From contig NZ_JAMQHS010000005.1 of the NCBI RefSeq assembly GCF_023845585.1, forward strand, positions 186,001-250,000: a stretch of DNA of 64,000 bases, given 5' to 3'. Under the pieces are notes generated by a model, which did not search any database, was not told where the DNA came from, and saw only the letters and a program-made list of their open reading frames with translations. This document shows, piece after piece, positions 52,601-59,520 of the stretch; positions within the stretch are counted from its first letter, which is position 1, and every line of letters starts with the position of its first letter. The translations under genes and the position numbers were made by a program. The stretch comes from Clostridium sp. CMCC3677. Lineage in GTDB: Bacteria > Bacillota > Clostridia > Clostridiales > Clostridiaceae.

Positions 52601-53155
52601 ATATTAGTATTTGATACAGAAATATACTCAAATACAGGAGGTCAATCTTCTAAATCTACACCAACAGCTGCAATAGCTAAATTTGCAGCATCAGGAAAGA
52701 GAACTAAGAAAAAAGATTTAGGTATGATTGCTATGACTTATGGTTATGTATATGTTGCACAAATATCTATGGGCGCAGATAAAAATCAAACACTTAAAGC
52801 AATAGCAGAAGCAGAGGCATATGATGGACCGTCATTAATAATTGCTTATGCACCTTGTATAAGTCATGGAATAAAAATCGGAATGTCAAATTCTCAAGAG
52901 GAAGAAAAGAAAGCAGTTGAATGTGGATATTGGAGTCTTTATAGATATAATCCTACATTAAAAGGAGTTAAGAATCCATTTTCACTAGATTCAAAAGAAC
53001 CAAAAGAAAACTTTAGGGAATTTTTAATGGGTGAAGTTAGATATTCTTCACTTGCCAAAGTATTCCCAGAAATATCAGAAGATCTATTTAAAAAGACAGA
53101 AGAGGATGCTTTAGAAAGATATAATAATTATAAAAAATTAGCATCTCAAGAATAA
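49640..53155 (+). CDS. nifJ: Pyruvate:ferredoxin (flavodoxin) oxidoreductase, single-chain
   Basis: Oxidatively decarboxylates pyruvate to acetyl-CoA and reduces ferredoxin, the central fermentative step in clostridia. At 1171 residues it is the standard fused homodimeric type. Domain I starts [34 protein letters not shown]. The ferredoxin-like domain has two [4Fe-4S] sites ([24 protein letters not shown]). A third cluster Cys pair is in [12 protein letters not shown], and TPP binding in [13 protein letters not shown]. ATG 49640 follows AAGAGGTAG. Monocistronic. The stop region is duplicated (53161-53178). Confidence 0.97.
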   Translation: [1171 protein letters not shown]

Positions 53156-53178
53156 GAAAGTTAGCATCTCAAAAATAA
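53138..53178 (+). repeat. Short tandem duplication across the oxidoreductase stop codon
   Basis: TTAGCATCTCAAGAATAA (53138-53155) and TTAGCATCTCAAAAATAA (53161-53178) match at 17 of 18 positions and are separated by GAAAG. The second copy lies after the stop. Confidence 0.85.
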
Positions 53179-53194
53179 AATATATAAAAAATAC

Positions 53195-53240
53195 AATGGC
53201 TATATTACTATAATGATATAAGTAATATAGCCATTTCTTT
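53195..53240 (+). terminator. Terminator after the oxidoreductase gene
   Basis: A perfect 15-bp stem, AATGGCTATATTACT (53195-53209) with AGTAATATAGCCATT (53221-53235), then TCTTT. Confidence 0.85.
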
Positions 53241-53319
53241 ATATGTAAGATATTAAAAAATACAAAATTTTCAAATATTTTTATATAAAATTTAGTATAA
53301 TGTATGCTTTGCACTAAAA

Positions 53320-53520
53320 TAAAGGAGCATTCTTTAGAATTTTTGAAGAATTTTATAATAAAAAGAAGATAAATCATTCTAAAGCTTGTCTTCATTGGTT
53401 GAAAAATGTCATGGATATGTTAGTATTGAACACAAGGATGTTGTAATAAATTTGAATATATGAAAAAGAGTTAATTAAAAAGGATTATATTGAAATTTAC
53501 ACATATATCCAAAAAAAAAT
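53320..53520 (+). pseudogene. Possible decayed small gene
   Basis: After AAAGGAG (53322-53328) a frame reads IFEEFYNKKKINHSKACLHWLKN. A neighbouring frame continues CHGYVSIEHKDVVINLNI and a third EKELIKKDY, all without a start codon. Joined, they look like one protein broken by slips. No family is recognised, and chance cannot be excluded. Confidence 0.25.
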
Positions 53521-53538
53521 AGCGAGGGAGAGAAACTA

Positions 53539-54537
53539 ATGAAGAAAGCTTTTTTAAGAAGAATACTAGGAGGGGTTGTAGCGATAGCAACAATTACTAG
53601 CCTAAGTCCATTAGGGGTATCCGCAGCAGGAAAAAATAATACTACTAATAATTATGCTACAACTAAATGTTGGAGTAAAGTTTATGGTACTTGGTTCTGT
53701 TTAGGTTCAAATGGACAAATACAAATAAGTGATTATATAAAAAATAATAATACAAGCTGTAATTTGAAATTTGGATGGGTGACATGCAATAGTAAGCCAG
53801 GAACAGATACTAATGGATCAAATGGTGATGTTACAGTTCCGAATGTACCAGGAAGTGACAATGGATCAAATGGTGATGTTACGGTTCCGAATGTACCAGT
53901 AAGTGATAAAGGATCAAATGGTGATGTTACAGTTCCAGATGCACCAGGAAATGACAATGGATCAAATAATGATGTTACAGTTCCGAATGTACCAGGAAAA
54001 GATACAACAAATCCGGACAATAATGGAGATGGCGGCACAGTTAAGCCTGAACAACCAGGAAATACACAAGAAAATTTACCATCTACAAATGGAGATTCTG
54101 TAAATGTTAATGGATTAAGCAAATTACCAGAAAAGTATTCTATAAGCATACAAAGTAGTGCTGAGAATAAAATCCTTCAATTAATGAATGAAAAAAGAGT
54201 ACAAGCTGGTTTACAACCATTAACTATGGATAATACTTTATTACAAGTTGCTAGATATAAAAGTGACCATATGATTCAATATAATTATTTTGACCACACA
54301 AATCCAGATGGAACTAAATGGATAAACTGGTTACAAACAATAGGATATAAATATAATACAACTGGTGAAAATATTGCATATAATACATACGATCCAGTAG
54401 AATTATTTAATCAATGGTGGAATTCACAAGGTCATAGAGAAAATATGATGAATCCTTCTTATAATAAGGTTGGAGTAGGTGTTATTTACGATAAAGATAA
54501 CAATAAATATATGGGAACTCAAACATTTTCAAATTAA
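53539..54537 (+). CDS. Secreted CAP (SCP/PR-1-like) domain protein with 15-residue repeats
   Basis: A 332-residue exported protein. The signal peptide ends near VSA|AGK (residue 30). An N-terminal Cys-containing module (KCWSKVYGTWFC, SCNLKFGWVTC) is followed by four imperfect repeats of GSNGDVTVPNVPGSDN type (45 bp each, about 53814-54000), then a Pro/Asn linker and a C-terminal CAP domain. The CAP domain has His and Glu candidates in SDHMIQYNYFDHTNPDG and GENIAYNTYDP, ending GHRENMMNPSYNKVGVGV. Such proteins occur on clostridial surfaces and spores. ATG 53539 follows GAGGGAGAG. Confidence 0.9.
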   Translation: MKKAFLRRILGGVVAIATITSLSPLGVSAAGKNNTTNNYATTKCWSKVYGTWFCLGSNGQIQISDYIKNNNTSCNLKFGWVTCNSKPGTDTNGSNGDVTVPNVPGSDNGSNGDVTVPNVPVSDKGSNGDVTVPDAPGNDNGSNNDVTVPNVPGKDTTNPDNNGDGGTVKPEQPGNTQENLPSTNGDSVNVNGLSKLPEKYSISIQSSAENKILQLMNEKRVQAGLQPLTMDNTLLQVARYKSDHMIQYNYFDHTNPDGTKWINWLQTIGYKYNTTGENIAYNTYDPVELFNQWWNSQGHRENMMNPSYNKVGVGVIYDKDNNKYMGTQTFSN

Positions 54538-54684
54538 TAATTTTGATATAAAATAAAGCGATTTTTAAAGATATTTTTTAGGCTTTTAATTATGACTTAA
54601 GTATAGATTGAAAATTGAGAATTCTTAAAGTAACTTTATTTGAAAAATATTATTGTTCAACTAATATTTAAGATAAGTTTATAT

Positions 54685-54750
54685 AAAGTCATTAATTTAT
54701 TTTTTCTTAATCAAAAGATTGAGAGATTTAAATTAATGACTTTTATTTTA
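54685..54750 (+). terminator. Terminator-like hairpin after the CAP gene
   Basis: A perfect 15-bp outer stem (54685-54699 with 54729-54743; arm AAAGTCATTAATTTA) encloses a smaller CTTAATC/GATTGAG hairpin. TATTTTAG follows. It lies 150 bases after the gene; the rest of the 54538-54865 gap shows nothing further. Confidence 0.65.
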
Positions 54751-54865
54751 GTTAAAATTTAAAATATACTTATATAATAGGTTATAATTGATTAAAATAT
54801 AATGAAAGAGTAAACGTATAAATATATTATATGTTTATAAATATATTGTAAGTGGAAGTGATAAT

Positions 54866-55033
54866 ATGAAAAAGCAGTGTTTTTATTGTAAAAAAGGATT
54901 AAATAATGAACTTTTAGAAAATAAAGTAGGTTGTTTTTGTAACGAAGTTCATTATGATAAATATCTAAAAAATTTAAGCTGGCATGAATATATAGAATTG
55001 CAACATAGTTTCTGTGTATGTAGTGACGACTAA
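54866..55033 (+). CDS. Small Cys-rich protein (55 aa), probable metal-binding
   Basis: ATG 54866 follows AGTGGAAGTG. The 55-residue product has paired cysteines CFYC, CFC and CVC plus His residues (VHY, WHEY, QHS), a likely zinc- or iron-binding arrangement. No signal peptide or membrane span. A strong terminator follows at 55116. Family not recognised; the tight Cys pairs and normal codon use make it a credible gene. Confidence 0.6.
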   Translation: MKKQCFYCKKGLNNELLENKVGCFCNEVHYDKYLKNLSWHEYIELQHSFCVCSDD

Positions 55034-55115
55034 ATTAATATTCTTAAAGATAGTTATATAGTAAAAGCAATAAAACAATAAACAAATTATTATTATAAAT
55101 AGACATATTGTTAAG

Positions 55116-55156
55116 CCAAATTAAAAAAATTATAATCTTTTTAATTTGGTTTTTTG
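55116..55156 (+). terminator. Terminator after the small Cys-rich gene
   Basis: Perfect CCAAATTAAAAA / TTTTTAATTTGG stem (55116-55127, 55138-55149), then TTTTTTG. Confidence 0.85.
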
Positions 55157-55300
55157 TTGTGTACAAAGAGAAAGGCTTATTCATATTATATTAAAGAAAT
55201 AAAATTTTAGATTAGAAAAGTAATTAAAGGAGAAATTAAAATTTATTATAGGCTTACTATAACTAGAAAAATTTAATTAAGAACATTAGGAGGAATTTTT

Positions 55301-55552
55301 ATGGATTTTATGACCTATATATCACAAAATGCATTAATACTAATACCTGCATTGTATATAGTAGGCATGATAATTAGGGGTACAGAGAGTATTCCTAATA
55401 AATTTATACCATTTATTTTATTGATTATTGGAATTGTAGGGGGAATGCTTTTATTAGGATTTAATATAAATGCAGCGATACAGGGAATTTTAGTTACAGG
55501 GGCTACAGTGTATACTAATCAGCTATTTAAACAATATAATAAGAAAGAATAA
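55301..55552 (+). CDS. Holin-like small membrane protein (phage holin 5_2 type)
   Basis: An 83-residue protein with two to three hydrophobic segments and the clostridial holin layout: an ISQNALILIPALYIVGMIIRGTE opening, a middle LLIIGIVGGMLLLGFNINAAIQGIL, and a short charged tail (FKQYNKKE). ATG 55301 follows TAGGAGGAA. No endolysin or other phage gene is adjacent, so it may be a domesticated holin or a secretion/lysis accessory. Confidence 0.75.
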   Translation: MDFMTYISQNALILIPALYIVGMIIRGTESIPNKFIPFILLIIGIVGGMLLLGFNINAAIQGILVTGATVYTNQLFKQYNKKE

Positions 55553-55610
55553 ATTATGTGCAAAAATACAATATTTTTTTATAAAGGTAATATAATATGG
55601 AGGTGTGAAG

Positions 55611-55877
55611 ATGGAGAAGTGTTTAAATGAATGGAATGTTCATAGGTATGTAAGAAAGCAAGATAGAGAAGTTCTTAAAACCGCTCTTAAAGAAAATATA
55701 GATAGAATATTTACACCTATAACAGTCTGTAGTCAAGTTGTAGATGGAACAAACTATATGTTTATATGTGGATCAACAAGTGACATTTCAAAATTAAAAG
55801 TTGAACTTGTAAAAGTATATATTTATGTTCCTGTTGAAGGAAAACCAAAACTAAAAAGTATAGAGAAAATGCAATGA
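55611..55877 (+). CDS. Cystatin-like (stefin-type) protein, putative cysteine-protease inhibitor
   Basis: An 88-residue protein with no signal peptide. ATG 55611 follows GGAGGTG. Its plan follows a stefin: an amphipathic helix (about residues 17-32), a strand leading to QVVDGTNYMF (QxVxG at 42-46, followed by TNY as in stefin A), then KVYIYVPVEGKPKLKS, matching the second strand pair and the P-x-x-G loop. The N-terminal Gly region of animal inhibitors is not obvious. Assignment rests on motif order by eye. Inhibition of papain-like or clostripain-like proteases is inference. Confidence 0.55.
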   Translation: MEKCLNEWNVHRYVRKQDREVLKTALKENIDRIFTPITVCSQVVDGTNYMFICGSTSDISKLKVELVKVYIYVPVEGKPKLKSIEKMQ

Positions 55878-55935
55878 TATAAATAAACTTTAGGGTCTTG
55901 ATTTTATGATATAAGGCAATAATAAAAATAAGTAG

Positions 55936-55975
55936 AGGAATCAACTAAAAATACTTTTTAGTTGATTCCTTATAA
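55936..55975 (+). terminator. Terminator after the cystatin-like gene
   Basis: A perfect 16-bp stem with arm GGAATCAACTAAAAA (55937-55951) and its complement at 55955-55969, triloop TAC. The following 200 bases to recQ are AT-rich without a reading frame. Confidence 0.75.
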
Positions 55976-56178
55976 AATTTTACTAAAATTTATATGTTAA
56001 TAGATTTTATAATGTGGGAATAGATATTAATATATAATATAAAAGGCTATAATTAATATTGGTAAGTTAAAATTAATTATATGTCGCACTATTATTCCTG
56101 CACTGTGTTTTAAATATATCAATAATCTAATAAAACATGGCAAAATAAGAAAGTAGTATTTTAAGGAGATTTATTTAA

Positions 56179-58617
56179 ATGAAAAGCAAAGAATTAGAAT
56201 TTTTAGAAAAGTATTATGGATATAAGTCTTTTAGAAAAGGGCAAGAAAATATAATTTCAAATATTATAGATGGAAATGATGTATTAGCCATAATGCCAAC
56301 AGGTGGTGGTAAATCAATTTGTTATCAAATTCCAGCACTTATATTTGAAGGACTTACAATAGTTATTTCACCTCTTATTTCTTTAATGAAGGATCAGGTA
56401 GATGCATTAAAAGATATGGGGATAGATGGTGAGTTTATTAATAGCTCAATAAGCAGTAGTGAAGAAAATCAAGTTATAGAAAATATTAAAAGTGGTCAAT
56501 GTAAAATATTATATATAGCGCCAGAAAGATTAGAATCACTTAATTTTTTAAATGTTATTTCAGAATGTAGTATATCTCAAATTGCTATAGATGAAGCGCA
56601 TTGTATTTCTCAATGGGGACATGATTTTAGAACAAGCTATACAAAAGTGTCTGGTTTTATTAAGTTACTTAAAAAAAGACCTATAATTACAGCATTTACA
56701 GCGACAGCATCAGAAGAGGTAAGAGAAGATATTATAAGACTTCTTAACTTAAATAAACCTAAAATTTTTATTACAGGATTTGATAGAGAAAATTTACTTA
56801 TAAATGTAATAAAATCTGGAGATAAAAAATTATACTTGCATAATTATATAAATAATAATAAGGAATCTTCAGGAGTAATTTATGCAGCAACTAGAAAAGA
56901 AGTTGATAAAATACATGAAGAACTAAATCATAATGGATTCTCAGTTACTAAATATCATGCAGGATTATCAGAAAATGATAGAAAGCAAAATCAAGAAGAT
57001 TTTATATATGACAGAAGTAATATTATGGTAGCAACTAATGCTTTTGGAATGGGAATAGATAAGCCAAATATAAGATTTGTAGTACATTATAATATGCCTA
57101 AAAATATAGAAGGTTATTATCAGGAAATAGGTAGAGCAGGAAGAGATGGAGAAAAAAGTGAGTGTATCTTATTATTCTCACCTCAAGATGTTCAAATACA
57201 AAAGTATTTAATAGAGCAATCTATTGAAAATATTGATAGAAAAAATAATCAATATAAAAAACTTAATGAAATGACTGATTTTGTATACAGCAATGAATGT
57301 TACAGGAAATATATACTAGACTATTTTGGAGAAATTTATGATCATAATTGTAACAACTGTAGTAATTGTTTAAATGAAGGAGAATTAGTAGACAAAACTA
57401 TAGATGCGCAAAAGGTTCTTTCATGTATATATAGAATGAAAAATAAATTTGGTTCTGGTATGTTAGTTGATGTTCTTAGAGGCTCTAAGAATAAAAAAGT
57501 TATACAATTTAACTTTAATGAATTATCAACTTATGGAATAATGAAAGATTATTCAAATGATGAACTTAAAAATTTTATTAATACTTTAATATCACATAGA
57601 TATATATCTGTCGTTAATGGAACGTATCCTGTTTTAGGATTGAATCAAAGATCAATGAATGTATTAAAGTCAGAAGAAAAAGTTGTATTTAAAGAATTTA
57701 AAATTGAAAAGAAGGCTAGAGAGGATAATGAATTATATTCAATACTTAAGGAAATAAGAAAAGAAATTTCTGTAGAAAATGGGGTACCTCCATACGTTAT
57801 ATTTGGAGATGCTACATTAAAAGAAATGACAGTAAAATATCCAGTTAATAAGGAACAAATGTTAAATATATCAGGTGTTGGAGAAATAAAGTATAAAAAA
57901 TATGGTGAAATATTTGAAAATGAAATAAAGAAATTTGTAAAAGAAAATAATATTGAAATATCAAATGAAATAAAGGAAAAAGAAGAAGTTAAAATGGAAA
58001 GTGTTCATTTAGACATTAATACAAATGAAGAGTTATTTAATAAGCTAGATGAAATTAGATGTGAAGAAGCTAAAAAGGAAAATACACTTCCTAAAATGAT
58101 AATTTCTAAAAATTCACTTAAAGAGATAAGTGGAAGATATCCTATTAATATTGATGAGTTAAAAGATATAAGCGGAATTGGTCCAAAGAAAATTTCTTTA
58201 TATGGAGAAAAGCTAGTTTCAATAGTTAGTGAATATGTTTTAGAGAATAATATAGAAATAAAATGGGTGGACAGGAAAAGAAGAAAAGTAATTATTGATG
58301 GGGAAAATAGAGAAGACAATGAAATTGCAATTGACATGTTAAAAGAAGGAAGAAAATTAAATGAAATATGTGATGAAATAGAGGTTTCAATATCAACTAT
58401 TTTAGGATATGCAACAGATTATATTAAAGAATTTGGAGAAAGTAAGTTTAATTTGGAGTTAGAAGAATTTTATAATGAAGAAGAAGAAAATTTAATTAGT
58501 GATGTATGTGAAAAAATTGGATATGAAAAAATAAGCGCAATAAAAAAACAGCTTCCACCATATATAAAATATGAAACTATACGTGCAGTGATATTAAAAA
58601 AATACTTTTTAATATAA
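56179..58617 (+). CDS. recQ: ATP-dependent DNA helicase RecQ, extended with two HRDC domains
   Basis: A 3'-5' helicase for fork and recombination repair. An 812-residue protein. Motif 0/I are in GYKSFRKGQENII and PTGGGKSICYQIP, motif II in IDEAHCISQWGHDFR, and motif VI in QEIGRAGRDGE. The zinc site spans CYRKYIL..CNNCSNC. A winged RQC domain is followed by two HRDC domains (about residues 510-590 and 620-690) and a C-terminal helix-turn-helix region (MLKEGRKLNEICDEIEVSISTILGYATDYI). It is longer than typical 600-residue RecQ. ATG 56179 follows AAGGAG. Confidence 0.95.
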   Translation: MKSKELEFLEKYYGYKSFRKGQENIISNIIDGNDVLAIMPTGGGKSICYQIPALIFEGLTIVISPLISLMKDQVDALKDMGIDGEFINSSISSSEENQVIENIKSGQCKILYIAPERLESLNFLNVISECSISQIAIDEAHCISQWGHDFRTSYTKVSGFIKLLKKRPIITAFTATASEEVREDIIRLLNLNKPKIFITGFDRENLLINVIKSGDKKLYLHNYINNNKESSGVIYAATRKEVDKIHEELNHNGFSVTKYHAGLSENDRKQNQEDFIYDRSNIMVATNAFGMGIDKPNIRFVVHYNMPKNIEGYYQEIGRAGRDGEKSECILLFSPQDVQIQKYLIEQSIENIDRKNNQYKKLNEMTDFVYSNECYRKYILDYFGEIYDHNCNNCSNCLNEGELVDKTIDAQKVLSCIYRMKNKFGSGMLVDVLRGSKNKKVIQFNFNELSTYGIMKDYSNDELKNFINTLISHRYISVVNGTYPVLGLNQRSMNVLKSEEKVVFKEFKIEKKAREDNELYSILKEIRKEISVENGVPPYVIFGDATLKEMTVKYPVNKEQMLNISGVGEIKYKKYGEIFENEIKKFVKENNIEISNEIKEKEEVKMESVHLDINTNEELFNKLDEIRCEEAKKENTLPKMIISKNSLKEISGRYPINIDELKDISGIGPKKISLYGEKLVSIVSEYVLENNIEIKWVDRKRRKVIIDGENREDNEIAIDMLKEGRKLNEICDEIEVSISTILGYATDYIKEFGESKFNLELEEFYNEEEENLISDVCEKIGYEKISAIKKQLPPYIKYETIRAVILKKYFLI

Positions 58618-58736
58618 GACTCTGTATTAAATGTATAAAAACGCTACTAAAATATAGCCTAATATAAAAAAACATATATTAATAACTTTTTTAAATTAAT
58701 TAAGAACTAACTCATAAATAAAAATAAGGGATGTAA

Positions 58737-58769
58737 TAATATTAAATATGAAAAATATATTTAATATTA
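58737..58769. repeat. Inverted repeat upstream of the J-like gene
   Basis: Perfect 13-bp arms TAATATTAAATAT (58737-58749) and ATATTTAATATTA (58757-58769) with a 7-base spacer, 36 bases before the start codon. It could be an operator or an RNA hairpin. Confidence 0.5.
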
Positions 58770-58804
58770 AGGAATAAAGAAATTTTTAGAGGAGTGTTAT
58801 TAAT

Positions 58805-59314
58805 TTGGATCCATATAAAGTATTAGGTTTGAATGAAGGTGCAAGTAAAGATGATATTAAAGAAAAATACCAACAGATAGTAGAAAGTTACAATGAAAAT
58901 GAGCAAAATGAAAATAATCAATCTATATTAAAAGACGTGAACATAGCTTATGATGTACTTATTAATGGAAATTTGTACAAGGAAGTTAGGTCTTTAATAG
59001 AAAAAAATAATTTTCTAGAAGCAGAGGCTAAGCTTAATGTTGCAGATGATAAAACTTCAGCAGAATGGAATTATTTGCAAGGCTTTATAGCTGTACAAAA
59101 AGGATGGTTTGATACAGCTTTAGTATATTTAAAAACAGCAACAGAAATAGAACCTAACAATATAGAATATTTAGATAGCTTAAATAAACTTCAAGCTAAA
59201 GTAATGGAATTTGCATCTAATTATGCAAGAAAAAATGCTAATAATAACAATATGAACAATAATAACAATATGAACGCCTGTGGAGGCGGTGGAGGAAATG
59301 GAGGAATGTGTTAA
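58805..59314 (+). CDS. Degenerate J-domain protein with TPR-like region
   Basis: A 169-residue protein. TTG 58805 follows GAGGAG by 9 bases. The N-terminus is J-like (DPYKVLGLNEGASKDDIKEKYQQIVESY, then NIAYDVLING), but the HPD tripeptide that stimulates DnaK is replaced by NEN. A TPR-like helical repeat follows (FIAVQKGWFDTALVYLKTATEIEPNN). The C-terminus is low complexity: Asn/Met-rich, then CGGGGGNGGMC. Likely a scaffold or co-chaperone relative that cannot activate DnaK in the usual way. Confidence 0.8.
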   Translation: MDPYKVLGLNEGASKDDIKEKYQQIVESYNENEQNENNQSILKDVNIAYDVLINGNLYKEVRSLIEKNNFLEAEAKLNVADDKTSAEWNYLQGFIAVQKGWFDTALVYLKTATEIEPNNIEYLDSLNKLQAKVMEFASNYARKNANNNNMNNNNNMNACGGGGGNGGMC

Positions 59315-59343
59315 TCTAAAGCACAGTTTAAATAAAAAATATA

Positions 59344-59372
59344 TTGCTATTAAATAAGAATTATGTTATTCT
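59344..59372 (+). promoter_or_regulatory. Promoter of the candidate small RNA
   Basis: TTGCTA (59344-59349), 17 bases, TATTCT (59367-59372) with an extended -10 TG. Confidence 0.45.
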
Positions 59373-59378
59373 AAATGG

Positions 59379-59445
59379 GCAGTTGGTACGTAAAGTGCTA
59401 ATTATGGAGCTTAGAGTGTCCTTCGCCGGTCTCTAAGCTCCTTTT
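59379..59445 (+). ncRNA. Candidate short RNA with GC-rich terminator
   Basis: About 65 bases without a reading frame, noticeably G/C-rich for this genome. It starts just after a promoter-like pair and ends at an 11-bp perfect hairpin, GGAGCTTAGAG / CTCTAAGCTCC, with TTTT. The 14-base loop contains CCTTCGCCGG. The DnaJ-like gene upstream ends 92 bases before the hairpin. It could be that gene's terminator or an independent small RNA. Confidence 0.45.
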
Positions 59446-59446
59446 A
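59406..59446 (+). terminator. Strong intrinsic terminator
   Basis: GGAGCTTAGAG (59406-59416) pairs with CTCTAAGCTCC (59431-59441), then TTTTAATA. Confidence 0.9.
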
Positions 59447-59520
59447 ATATTTATAATTTGCTTAAGTAAACCAATATTGGATTATTTAGGCTTATTTAGG
59501 ATTTTTGAGGTGGTGATAAT

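Noticed and set aside
53814..54000. Regular 45-bp repeats that could be read as a CRISPR array
   Set aside because: They are in frame within the CAP protein gene and code for 15-residue repeats. There are no unique spacers and no cas genes.
53733..54149. Long open frame on the minus strand opposite the CAP gene repeats
   Set aside because: Caused by the repeat composition of the real gene. It has no ribosome-binding site and the sense frame has a signal peptide and CAP domain.
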